64,000 bases of DNA from Pseudomonas sp. N40(2020) (GTDB lineage: Bacteria; Pseudomonadota; Gammaproteobacteria; Pseudomonadales; Pseudomonadaceae): assembly GCF_014472415.1 (NCBI RefSeq), contig NZ_JACSZV010000011.1:54626-118625 (forward strand), given 5' to 3'. Under the pieces are notes generated by a model. It made no database searches. It saw nothing but the letters and a program-made list of their open reading frames with translations, and was not told the origin of the DNA. Shown here one piece after another: positions 1 to 8,175 of this stretch; positions within the stretch are counted from its first letter, which is position 1, and every line of letters starts with the position of its first letter. Position numbers and translations under genes: made by a program.

Positions 1-780
1 ATCCAGCGCTGCCCCGGCAATACGCTGTTTCTGCAAAACCTTGATCAGCGCCGCTTCATCGACGATAGGCCCGCGAGCCGTGTTCACCAACAGTGCAGTC
101 GGTTTCATCCAGCCCAGCGCCTGCGCATCGACCAGCCCGCGACTGCGTTCGCTGAGTACCAGATGCACCGACAGCACATCGGCCTGTTCGAACAGTTCCT
201 GCTTGCTGACATGGGTCACACCTACCTGTGCCGCACGTTCTGCCGTGAGGTTTTCGCTCCAGGCAATCACCCGCATGCCGAACACCTGGCCAAACTGCGC
301 CACTCGCTGACCGATACTGCCCAGGCCGAGAATGCCCAGCGTCTTGCCGTGCAGATCGCCGCCCAGGCTTTGCTGCCATTGACCGGCACGCAGCGAATTG
401 ACTTCGTTCACCAGATTGAGCGTGGCCGCCATGATCAGCGCCCAGGTCAGTTCGGGCGCGGCGTGTTTGTAGCTGTCGGTGCCGCACACCTTGATACCCA
501 ATTTTGCCGCTGCCTGCATGTCCAGCGCGGCGTTGCGCATACCACCGGTCACCAGCAACTTGAGATTGGGCAAGCGCTTGAGCAGGTCTTCATCGAAGCG
601 CGTGCGTTCGCGCATCACGCAGATCACCTGGTACTTGCCCAGCCGTTCGGCGAGCGTGGCGTTGTCCGCCGGGTAATCATGTTCGAATGTCACTTCACCG
701 ATGCTGTCGAGGACGGACCAGTCAACCACGTCGCGGGCCACGTCCTGCCAGTCATCGATTACTGCAATCTGCACCGCCAT
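1..780 (-). CDS. D-2-hydroxyacid dehydrogenase (3' end outside window)
   Basis: NAD-dependent oxidoreductase of the D-isomer-specific 2-hydroxyacid dehydrogenase family (SerA/GhrA fold). 260 codons are present, starting from the ATG at 780; the C-terminus lies beyond the left edge. The Rossmann motif GLGSIG is at about residues 152-157 and the family signature NTARGPIVDEAAL lies near the truncated end. The catalytic Glu and His, expected further on, are outside the window. It starts 13 bp after the alpha/beta hydrolase gene and is probably co-transcribed with it. Substrate cannot be told from sequence; many pseudomonad relatives are annotated as phosphoglycerate dehydrogenase-like without proof. 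Confidence 0.9.
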   Translation of the reverse strand, partial: MAVQIAVIDDWQDVARDVVDWSVLDSIGEVTFEHDYPADNATLAERLGKYQVICVMRERTRFDEDLLKRLPNLKLLVTGGMRNAALDMQAAAKLGIKVCGTDSYKHAAPELTWALIMAATLNLVNEVNSLRAGQWQQSLGGDLHGKTLGILGLGSIGQRVAQFGQVFGMRVIAWSENLTAERAAQVGVTHVSKQELFEQADVLSVHLVLSERSRGLVDAQALGWMKPTALLVNTARGPIVDEAALIKVLQKQRIAGAALD

Positions 781-793
781 CAGCGCTACCTCA

Positions 794-1834
794 TCAACGA
801 ACGGGATTGGTCTTGTCCAGCCAGCCGAGCAGTGCCTTGTGGAACTGCGCCGGTTCTTCCATCTGAGGAGCGTGGCCCATGCCGGGAAACTCCACCAGCG
901 TCGACTGCGGGATCAATTTGGCCACTTGTTTGCCGAGCACGTCGTAGTGACCGATTTGCGCTTTCACCTCGGGCGGTGCCAGATCCTTGCCGATGGCCGT
1001 AGTGTCGGAGGTGCCGATGAGCAGCAGGGTCGGCATCTTCAGGTCCTTGAACTCGTAGTACACCGGCTGGGTGAAAATCATGTCGTAGATCAGCGCCGAG
1101 TTCCAGGCCACTTGGGTTTTGCCCGGGCCTTTGCTCAGGCCTGCGAGCATGTCGACCCAACGGTCGAATTCCGGTTTCCAGCGGCCATCGTAGTAGGTCG
1201 TGCGCTCGTAGTCGCGTATTCCTTGGGCGGTGACTTTGAGTTCGCGCTGATACCACTGATCCACCGTGCGATACGGCACGCCGAGGGCTTTCCAGTCTTC
1301 CAGACCGATCGGGTTGACCAGCGCCAGTTGATCGACCTGATCAGGGAACAACAGCGCATAACGGGTGGCGAGCATACCGCCGGTGGAATGGCCGAGCAGG
1401 GTGGCTTTCTGGATGCCCAGCGCTTTGAGCAACTGCTGAGTGTTGGTCGCCAGTTGCTGGAAGCTGTACTGATAGTTGTCCGGTTTGCTGGAGGTGCAGA
1501 AACCGATCTGATCCGGTGCGACCACACGGTAACCCGCCTCGCTCAGGGCCTTGATCGAACTGTCCCAGGTCGCCGCGCAAAAGTTCTTGCCGTGCATCAG
1601 CACGACGGTGCGGCCGTTGGCCTTTCCGTGGGCGGCGACGTCCATGTAGCCCATCTGCAGGGATTTACCCTGTGACTGAAAGGCGAAATGTTTAAGCGTG
1701 TAAGGGTATTCAAAGCCCTGCAACTCCGGGCCGTACGCCGGGCCTTCGGCCGGGGTGGCTGCAGCATTGGCAAACAGGGGCAGGGCGGCGGTAAGGAACA
1801 AGCCCGGCAGCCAACGGGAAATCGTGACAGACAT
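794..1834 (-). CDS. secreted alpha/beta-fold hydrolase
   Basis: A 346-aa alpha/beta hydrolase with an N-terminal signal peptide (residues about 1-25, ending ANAAA), so probably periplasmic. HGKNF at 81-85 is the oxyanion-hole region, GHSTGG around Ser150 is the nucleophile elbow, and GMGHAPQMEEP near the C-terminus carries the catalytic His; an Asp in GTSDTT is the likely acid. The start ATG is preceded by GGAG about 9 nt upstream. It leads a probable two-gene operon with the downstream 2-hydroxyacid dehydrogenase. The substrate (ester, lactone or haloalkane-like) is not predictable here. Confidence 0.88.
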   Translation of the reverse strand: MSVTISRWLPGLFLTAALPLFANAAATPAEGPAYGPELQGFEYPYTLKHFAFQSQGKSLQMGYMDVAAHGKANGRTVVLMHGKNFCAATWDSSIKALSEAGYRVVAPDQIGFCTSSKPDNYQYSFQQLATNTQQLLKALGIQKATLLGHSTGGMLATRYALLFPDQVDQLALVNPIGLEDWKALGVPYRTVDQWYQRELKVTAQGIRDYERTTYYDGRWKPEFDRWVDMLAGLSKGPGKTQVAWNSALIYDMIFTQPVYYEFKDLKMPTLLLIGTSDTTAIGKDLAPPEVKAQIGHYDVLGKQVAKLIPQSTLVEFPGMGHAPQMEEPAQFHKALLGWLDKTNPVR

Positions 1835-1921
1835 AAGGTCAAACTCCGTTTGAAATCGGCGGATGCTGGAATGGCCGGATTAGGGCGACGTTAAACACAG
1901 GCAATCTCCGGGCCTGAATGT

Positions 1922-2356
1922 TCAACCGAGCCAGCCCAGCGTCAGCATGGCCAGTACGGCATAACGTGCGCCTTTGGCGAGGGTGACGATCAGCAGGAAA
2001 CGCCCGAGCGGCTCGCGCATCACGCCCGCAATCAGGGTCAGTGGATCGCCAATGATCGGCAGCCAACTGAGCAACAGCGACCAATGCCCGTAACGCTCAT
2101 AGTGCTTGCGAGCCGTGGCCATGTGCCTGGCGCTGACCGGAAACCAGCGTCGATCCTGAAAACGCTCCAGCTCCCGGCCCAGCCACCAGTTGACCAGCGA
2201 ACCAAGCACATTGCCGAGCGTCGCCACCGCCAGCAGACCCCAGAGCCAGTAACGGTCGCTGACGATCAACCCGACCAGCAAGGCCTCCGACTGTAGCGGC
2301 AACAGCGTCGCCGCGCCGAATGCCGCAAAGAACAAGCCGATGTAAGCAGCGCCCAT
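1922..2356 (-). CDS. YqaA/DedA-like membrane protein
   Basis: A 144-aa integral inner-membrane protein resembling E. coli YqaA (SNARE-associated/DedA superfamily). Hydrophobic segments cover residues about 1-28, 38-58 and the C-terminal 40 residues; the central SWLPIIGDPLTLIAG stretch is the re-entrant-loop signature of the family. The ATG at 2356 shares its A with the stop codon of the DUF411 gene (TGATG), indicating translational coupling. A TTG codon just upstream is a less likely start. DedA-type proteins are linked to lipid-carrier or proton-dependent transport, but the role of YqaA is unknown. Confidence 0.85.
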   Translation of the reverse strand: MGAAYIGLFFAAFGAATLLPLQSEALLVGLIVSDRYWLWGLLAVATLGNVLGSLVNWWLGRELERFQDRRWFPVSARHMATARKHYERYGHWSLLLSWLPIIGDPLTLIAGVMREPLGRFLLIVTLAKGARYAVLAMLTLGWLG

Positions 2357-2802
2357 CAATGGGCCGGGTAGTCCGCCACCACCACGTCAGCGCCGTCCTT
2401 TTTCAGGCCGATCACTTGATAGGCATCGCTCATGCCGTCCATTTCCATGCCGGGTGAGCCCATCGGCATGCCGGGTGCGGCAACGCCGAGCAAATCGTCA
2501 CGCTTGCTCAACGCCAATACCTGTTCGGCCGGCACATGCCCTTCGACGAATTTGCCGTTGATGATGCCGGTGTGGCAGGAGGCAAGGCGCGGCGGCACGC
2601 CATGTTTTTGCTTGAAGCTGCTCATGTCGCTTTCGACGTGGTCTTCGACTTTGAAACCGTTGGCTTCCAGGTGGCTGATCCATTTTTTGCAGCAGCCGCA
2701 GTTCGCGTCGCGATGCACTTCGATGGGGATCAGATCGGCGGCTTGCGCCAGGGAGGAGATGAACAGGGCGCTCAGGGCGACCAGACGCAGGTGGGTTCGC
2801 AT
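2356..2802 (-). CDS. DUF411 periplasmic metal-binding-like protein
   Basis: A 148-aa protein with a signal peptide (residues 1-21, cleavage near AQA|AD) followed by a DUF411 domain. The thioredoxin-like motif DANCGCCKKW (Cys35, Cys37, Cys38) and the CHTG motif downstream are typical; a Met-rich loop (MPMGSPGMEMDGM) near the C-terminus could bind Cu(I). Family members often lie in copper-resistance loci. The start at 2802 was chosen because it begins a proper signal peptide; an in-frame upstream codon would add 23 non-signal residues. It is translationally coupled to the YqaA-like gene. Confidence 0.85.
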   Translation of the reverse strand: MRTHLRLVALSALFISSLAQAADLIPIEVHRDANCGCCKKWISHLEANGFKVEDHVESDMSSFKQKHGVPPRLASCHTGIINGKFVEGHVPAEQVLALSKRDDLLGVAAPGMPMGSPGMEMDGMSDAYQVIGLKKDGADVVVADYPAH

Positions 2803-2967
2803 GATGGGCTCTCGACTTGGATGGCAGCCAAAAAGAACGCAGTTTGACCGAATTATCCTGTCCCGCATCAACGCAATGTTACAAGTTGATACAGCGCAGG
2901 CTGGCAGGATGATCGTAGATCAACCCTGACAGCCTGCTGAGCGTGAGATTACAAATTTGTCAGAGGC

Positions 2968-4959
2968 TCAACTTACCTTGAACCGACCCATGATCGCACT
3001 CACGCGACTATTGGCTTCCAGCAGCTGACGGGTGTTGAGTTCGCTGGCCTGGCCGCTTTGCACCAGTTCATCGACCATGTGCCGGATCTGCACCATGCTG
3101 CGGTTGATCTCTTCGGTCACTGCACTCTGTTGCTCGGCGGCGGTGGCGATTTGTGTGCTCAGGCTGTTGATGTGGCTGACGGAGCCGGCCATTTCATCCA
3201 GCCCGGAGTTGACCCGTGCCGTGGCATCGGCGGCCGATTGGCAACTGGCTTGGGTGTTTTCCATGGCGCTGACCGACGAACTCACCCCTTGGGTCAGGCG
3301 AGTCAACATCTCGTTGATTTCCGATGTGCTGGCCTGGGTGCGGGCGGCAAGGGCACGCACTTCGTCAGCCACTACGGCAAAGCCACGACCCTGCTCGCCG
3401 GCACGGGCCGCTTCGATGGCGGCGTTGAGGGCCAGCAGGTTGGTCTGCCCGGCAATTGCGCCGATCACCCCGAGGATCTCGGTGATGCGCTGGGCGTCCT
3501 GTTGCATGTTTTCAACTTTGTGGGTGGCGCTGGCCACTTCGTCGATCAACGCCACAACGCTGTTGGTTGCCTCGCCCACCACCACCCGCGAACGGTCGGC
3601 GTTTTCGTTGGCGCGCTGGGTGAACGCAGCGGTTTCAGCGGCGTTCTGCGCCACGCTCTCGGCGGTCGAACTCATTTCGGTGATAGCGGTAACGGTCTGA
3701 TCGGTTTCCGAGGCATGCCGTAACAGGATCTGGCTGGTGTGCGCCGAGGTGCGCTGCAGGTTGTCCAGACTCGACGCCATTGCGCCGGTGGCCTGGGTGA
3801 CCTCGCCGATCATGTTTTGCAGATAAGTGATAAAGGTGTTGACCGAATGGCCGATGGCGCCGAGTTCGTCTTCGGCGCGGATGGTGATGCGTCGGGTCAG
3901 GTCGGCATCGCCGCTGGAGAGCAGGTCGATGTTGGCTTTCAACGCTTTCATGCGCTGCACCAACTGGCGAATCGCATAGAGTTGCAATAGCACCAGCAGG
4001 ATCACCATCGGGATCTGCAACAGGCTCAGCGTGCTGAGCACGTCGTCGCGCTGGGCGGTGAGCATTTTCGTCGGCAGGGCAGTGGCGAGGAACCACGGCG
4101 TGCCTTCGATCGGGCGCATGAAGAAAGTGCTGGCTTCACCGTTGTTGTCGAACTCGACACGTTGCGCCTGATCGCGGTTTTGCAGGCCGGTTTTGACTTG
4201 ACTGGCGAAGGTGGAGCTGGCGGCCAGTTCGCTGATGTTCTTCAGCACGATCGGGCCACTGATGCGCGAACTGTTGCTGATGATCTTGCCGTCGGCCTCG
4301 ACGATCAGCATTTCAGCGTTGAGGTCTTTTTCCTTGCGGGCCACCAGGTCATTGAAGAAGCCCAGTGTCACGTCGATGGTCGACACGCCCCAGGCGTTGC
4401 CGTTCTTCTGAATGGCCATGGCGCAGTTGGTGCGCGGCTCGGCGCTGGCGTCGTCCTTGTAGGCCGCGGCCCAGGCGCACTGACCGCGTGGCGTAGCCAT
4501 GCCGCCCTTGTACCAGCTCTGGTCGTAATAGTTGGGGGCCGCGTCACTGTTCCAGAACGTGTTGACCGCCAGTTTGCCCGAGGCATCGCGGTGCCAGAAG
4601 GTGCTGAACTTGTTGCGCCCGGTTTCACGTTGGCCCGGTAGAGGCCAGATGCCGCCGCCGAACACCTTCAGCTCGCCGTACTGATCCACCAGACCCGGCA
4701 ACACCGAGTCGATGGCCGCGCTGTCGAGCAGTGGGATGGTCTGGGTGATGCTGCGCTGTTGCGCCTGAACCTTGTTCAGTTCGCCCTGAATCTGTTCGGC
4801 GACTTCGGCGATGCGGTTGAGCACTACCTGTTCTTCGGTATGACGCAGCTTGGGAGCGACCAGTTGGCTGATGCCAACCACGGTCAGTACGGACAACAAC
4901 AGAATGAACAGAACCAGAAACAGCGTGTAGCGAGCCTGAATGGTGCGGAATGCGGGCAT
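2968..4959 (-). CDS. methyl-accepting chemotaxis protein, large periplasmic sensor
   Basis: A 663-aa transmembrane chemoreceptor. TM1 (residues about 9-31) is followed by a periplasmic domain of roughly 300 residues, long enough for a double-Cache fold and containing the Cache-like segment [12 protein letters not shown]2, a HAMP domain and the cytoplasmic signalling domain follow, with the conserved hairpin tip [20 protein letters not shown]. The start [14 protein letters not shown] at 4959 places TM1 at the N-terminus; an upstream extension would add 51 residues without homologous features. It stands alone. The ligand is unknown; amino acids are common for this architecture. Confidence 0.9.
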   Translation of the reverse strand: MPAFRTIQARYTLFLVLFILLLSVLTVVGISQLVAPKLRHTEEQVVLNRIAEVAEQIQGELNKVQAQQRSITQTIPLLDSAAIDSVLPGLVDQYGELKVFGGGIWPLPGQRETGRNKFSTFWHRDASGKLAVNTFWNSDAAPNYYDQSWYKGGMATPRGQCAWAAAYKDDASAEPRTNCAMAIQKNGNAWGVSTIDVTLGFFNDLVARKEKDLNAEMLIVEADGKIISNSSRISGPIVLKNISELAASSTFASQVKTGLQNRDQAQRVEFDNNGEASTFFMRPIEGTPWFLATALPTKMLTAQRDDVLSTLSLLQIPMVILLVLLQLYAIRQLVQRMKALKANIDLLSSGDADLTRRITIRAEDELGAIGHSVNTFITYLQNMIGEVTQATGAMASSLDNLQRTSAHTSQILLRHASETDQTVTAITEMSSTAESVAQNAAETAAFTQRANENADRSRVVVGEATNSVVALIDEVASATHKVENMQQDAQRITEILGVIGAIAGQTNLLALNAAIEAARAGEQGRGFAVVADEVRALAARTQASTSEINEMLTRLTQGVSSSVSAMENTQASCQSAADATARVNSGLDEMAGSVSHINSLSTQIATAAEQQSAVTEEINRSMVQIRHMVDELVQSGQASELNTRQLLEANSRVSAIMGRFKVS

Positions 4960-5340
4960 GGAGACCGGTCCTTGAGCTGCGTTTCTTATTAGGGGGCGTG
5001 GGGTAAACAGTGGGGGTATGCCTAACGTATCGTCGCTATGTCGAGAAGCTTTAGGTACAGACGTACTAAAAAGACGCGACCCGATGGCCGGGAGGTATCC
5101 GAGTTGATACATACAAACTAACCAGGCGGTTCGTTAGTGCAAAAAGCCTAATTAAAATTGTCTGGAAGAGAACTTGCGGGCCAGCATTTACGGGCGTTTG
5201 TCGATTTGTATCGAGAATGTACAAGAATTGTAAGCGGATGCATGAAAAGAGTTGGTGCCACTAGTTGGCCGGTAGATACTCCTGCGCATTCAAGTCGATC
5301 AAAAGGACATTTTCATGCTCGTCTTCCAAGGAGCTTACCC
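4960..5340. other. intergenic region between chemoreceptor and 179-aa protein
   Basis: 381 bp containing the divergent upstream regions of the chemoreceptor gene (minus) and of the gene starting at 5341 (plus). The middle is AT-richer than the flanks (5050-5160), as expected for promoters, but I could not pick convincing sigma-70 or sigma-28 elements. No small gene with a credible ribosome-binding site is visible. Confidence 0.5.
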
Positions 5341-5880
5341 ATGACTATCGGCTACACCGGGGCCTGGCAAAGCAAGGCAGGTCTGTTGGTACAGGACACC
5401 GGTACTCGAGGAAAACCGGTAACGCAAAGCGCCAAGGTCAAGCAAATGCTGAACCTGGTGGGCAATGATCCCAACGCGCTCAACATCGCTGAAATGGACA
5501 GACAAAAGCTGCACAAAAACGTCAAGGGCTTCGATCCGGAAAACGTCTCGGCCAAAAGTCTGGGCAATCTGAGTGCTTTTCTGCGCGGACGTGGATTGAT
5601 ATCCGAGATCACCGCCATGACGCTGCTTAATGCTGGCGACAAGTTTGATCGGTTCGGCGTACCGAAAGACCCCGACGCCAAGTTCAACGCGCTGGAATAC
5701 TTCGCCACGCAGTTGGATACCATCCAGACCAACAACATCAAGGGCGACAAGTACGCCAATGGCCTGATCCCTGAATATAAAAAGGCCATCTATGTGTTGC
5801 AGAACCTCAAGACCTACGGCATGGGTAATGGCCGCAGCGTAGCAACACCGAACGATAAGGGTATCAGCGCCAAGGCCTGA
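5341..5880 (+). CDS. hypothetical protein, 179 aa
   Basis: I do not recognise this soluble, largely helical 179-aa protein. The start MTIGYTGAWQSK is preceded by AAGGAG 8 nt upstream, which settles the start against a longer in-frame reading from 5158. It has no signal peptide and no membrane segment. Lys- and Asn-rich stretches (QKLHKNVKGFDPENVSAKSLGN) and a LISEITAMTLLNAGDKFDRFG segment resemble small calcium-independent or secreted-substrate-like proteins of pseudomonads, but this is only an impression. It is monocistronic, with a strong hairpin terminator right after the stop, and converges with the lux-like operon. Confidence 0.75.
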   Translation: MTIGYTGAWQSKAGLLVQDTGTRGKPVTQSAKVKQMLNLVGNDPNALNIAEMDRQKLHKNVKGFDPENVSAKSLGNLSAFLRGRGLISEITAMTLLNAGDKFDRFGVPKDPDAKFNALEYFATQLDTIQTNNIKGDKYANGLIPEYKKAIYVLQNLKTYGMGNGRSVATPNDKGISAKA

Positions 5881-5887
5881 CTTTTGA

Positions 5888-5921
5888 AAACGGCCCGGTC
5901 GCCAGGAGCGGGCCGTTTTTT
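5888..5921. terminator. bidirectional intrinsic terminator
   Basis: Perfect stem AAACGGCCCG/CGGGCCGTTT (5888-5897 and 5909-5918) followed by a T run on the plus strand and an A-run/T-run counterpart on the minus strand. It separates the convergent 179-aa gene and the last gene (GNAT) of the minus-strand operon. Confidence 0.85.
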
Positions 5922-6844
5922 CAATGCCAGGTATCTGCGGTTTGCAGTTGCATCTGATCGTGCAGACGTTGCATGTTCGGGCAGTGCAGCGCCAGCGCAC
6001 GCGGGTGCATACCCCGATGGAAAAGCGCCAGCCATCCCCCTTCATTTCCGTCAACGGGTGCCAGCCCGGTAAACACAAATCCGATAGTCGTCAGTCTGTC
6101 CAGGTCCCGGGCAAAGTGCTGCGACAGCCCGAGCCGGATAGAAATCAACCAGTGCTGCGGCAGTCGCCGTATCTGTTTTAGCAGGCCAGGGTCCAATTCC
6201 TTGATTCGCATGTCATGCCGATTGGCGTGTTGTTCAAGTTGAATCGCCGGGCCACGCCATTGAATGATTTGCTCCTGTGTACCGAATACCCGACACAGAT
6301 GCTGCATGAAGTCCCGGCAACTGGCCGGCCAGGTCTGCCTGGGCAAAGGGCGTTGATAGCCGTCGATGACGCGACAGCCCAGGACGATCGATTCAGGCGC
6401 CGGGCTACCGAACGGTGAGGGCACGTAATCCGGCAACAGTCCGGTGTTGTGGAAGCCGAGGGTGGTTGCCATGCGTTGCGTGTACGGATGATGGGTCACC
6501 TGTTTGATTGATACGTCGTGACAGCCAAGCGCTTGTGCGTGCGCCAGCAGTTGCTGGCCCAGGCGCGTGGCGATGTTTTGCCCGCGGGTATCAGGATGTA
6601 CGGCGCTCAATGCCAGTTCGGCGGTGTACGAGTTCGTGTCGCGAAACAACGTGGCGTGGCCGCGAATCTGTTGCCCGACCACGGCGACAAGCGAGTGCCA
6701 GCGCTTGTCGGCGTGGTTCTGGCTGATCAGATGCGGCAGGTACACATGGGGCTGCACGTAATGGTCGCCATAGACCTGCCGGAAAAGTTGGCTGACGGCC
6801 GTCGCATCGGTTTCGCGATAGTTACGCAGGATCAACTGTTCCAT
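5921..6844 (-). CDS. GNAT-family N-acyltransferase with C-terminal extension
   Basis: A 307-aa protein whose first half is a GNAT domain: the acyl-CoA-binding region is recognisable at VHPDTRGQNIATRLGQ, though the usual Q/R-x-x-G-x-G/A signature has Asn at the first Gly position. The last about 150 residues look like a degenerate second domain with no clear motif. The ATG at 6844 overlaps the end of the PaaK-like gene by 23 bp, so it is the fifth gene of the lux-like operon. Expected chemistry is acyl transfer from a CoA or carrier thioester onto an amine; in this context it could tailor or resistance-modify the cluster product. Confidence 0.85.
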   Translation of the reverse strand: MEQLILRNYRETDATAVSQLFRQVYGDHYVQPHVYLPHLISQNHADKRWHSLVAVVGQQIRGHATLFRDTNSYTAELALSAVHPDTRGQNIATRLGQQLLAHAQALGCHDVSIKQVTHHPYTQRMATTLGFHNTGLLPDYVPSPFGSPAPESIVLGCRVIDGYQRPLPRQTWPASCRDFMQHLCRVFGTQEQIIQWRGPAIQLEQHANRHDMRIKELDPGLLKQIRRLPQHWLISIRLGLSQHFARDLDRLTTIGFVFTGLAPVDGNEGGWLALFHRGMHPRALALHCPNMQRLHDQMQLQTADTWH

Positions 6845-8132
6845 CGGCCAACTCCTTGTCGTTGTGTTCGTAGCGGCGCAGATCCAGCACGCGCAGGCAT
6901 TTGCCCGAGCGGGGATGGCGTGGCAGATCTTCAAGCGTGCAACAGCGCACTTGCAGATCCAGAAGTTGGTCTGCCTGCAGTTGCGTGATCAACGGGTACA
7001 ACTCGATAAGCCCGGCCTCCAGCCCCAGGTTGACCTCGGCCAAGGTGGTGGATTGGGCGGTTGCCACCCATTTCAGGCTCAATACGTCCTTGTGCGCGAC
7101 CTGTTCTATGACCAGTTGCCAGTCGTCACTGGCGGCGGTGCGTCGAACCAGTTCGGCGAGTTCATCAGGAATCAGCGACAAAATACCCACCCGTACCCGT
7201 TGGCTGTTCGCGCTGCGGCCCTTGAGCGCGAATTTGCGCTGCGCACTGCCGACGGGCTCGCGCCAGCAGGCACGGTCGCCAACCGGGTAACGAATCAACG
7301 GCATCAGGCGCCGGTTGAAGTTGGTGATCACCAACAAGCCGGCGTGATCGCACGCCTCGATCACCTCACCGGACTGTTCGTCGATGATCTCCAGAAGGGC
7401 GTGACCGTCATGCATGCGATGCTCGCCGTCGGCACAGTCGCGATGGTTAGCGCCGATGAAGCCGGCATCGACGCTGGCGTAGCCAATAGAGCTGATGCGC
7501 GCATTGGGAAACGCCCGGTTGAGGAGGTGGCGCTGTGACGCAAACAGACTTTCTCCACCATAGAGCAGGGTATCAACGCCGGACAGTGTCTGCCCCCGAT
7601 GCTTGAGCCAGCTCGCAAAGGTCAGCAGGTGGGCGGGCAAGCCTGCCAGCACATTGATCCGATTCTGCATGATCGCTTCGGCCAGAACGGCCGAATCGAC
7701 GTCGCCAGTGAATGGAAACTCGGTGATATTTTCAGCGACATTTGCAAGGGAGTCGTGGATGAACAGGAAACTGGCGTAGAGATCACCTGCAAAGAACAGG
7801 TTGGCCACTCGGTCACCGGATTTGAATTGCCATTTCAGGCTGCTACCGAACTCACGCACCAACCGGCGCCATTCATCACGGGTATACACCGAAAGTTTGC
7901 CGGCACTGTTTGAACCGCCGGTTTTAAATACCAGTGCCTGTTCTACCGATCCTGTCAGAACCGGCCAATGACTGAGGATCTGACTGTCGCTCCAATATTC
8001 AACCGGATCAATCAGTGGTAGTTGTGTGAGCGATGTAATTGCGTCGGGAATATCAGCGAAGTGTTTCCCATAGTAGTGCGAGTGATGGCGAGCAAACGTT
8101 ATCAACTCGTTTACGGAATCAGTTGTTTTCAC
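6822..8132 (-). CDS. PaaK-like adenylate-forming enzyme
   Basis: A 436-aa stand-alone adenylation enzyme of the phenylacetate-CoA ligase (PaaK/ANL) type. The ATP-binding loop FKTGGSNSAGKL is at residues 69-80, the IGYASVDAG motif corresponds to the core Y-G motif, RYPVGDRACW to the hinge-preceding Y-x-x-G-D motif, and RSGKCLRVLDLRR near the C-terminus supplies the lysine expected for the adenylation step. It probably starts at GTG 8132, preceded by AGAGAA; no ATG lies nearby in frame. It follows the LuxC fusion by 43 bp and overlaps the GNAT gene. It should activate a carboxylic acid as acyl-AMP. Relatives include EhpF of Pantoea griseoluteate biosynthesis, but the substrate here is unknown. 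Confidence 0.85.
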   Translation of the reverse strand: MKTTDSVNELITFARHHSHYYGKHFADIPDAITSLTQLPLIDPVEYWSDSQILSHWPVLTGSVEQALVFKTGGSNSAGKLSVYTRDEWRRLVREFGSSLKWQFKSGDRVANLFFAGDLYASFLFIHDSLANVAENITEFPFTGDVDSAVLAEAIMQNRINVLAGLPAHLLTFASWLKHRGQTLSGVDTLLYGGESLFASQRHLLNRAFPNARISSIGYASVDAGFIGANHRDCADGEHRMHDGHALLEIIDEQSGEVIEACDHAGLLVITNFNRRLMPLIRYPVGDRACWREPVGSAQRKFALKGRSANSQRVRVGILSLIPDELAELVRRTAASDDWQLVIEQVAHKDVLSLKWVATAQSTTLAEVNLGLEAGLIELYPLITQLQADQLLDLQVRCCTLEDLPRHPRSGKCLRVLDLRRYEHNDKELADGTVDPA

Positions 8133-8175
8133 AGCGTTCTCTTTTTCAATAATGGGCTAATCGAGTTCGTGGTTT

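Noticed and set aside
701..1675. 324-codon plus-strand frame opposite the alpha/beta hydrolase
   Set aside because: The hydrolase on the minus strand has all its catalytic motifs and a signal peptide; the opposite frame has neither homology nor a start signal.
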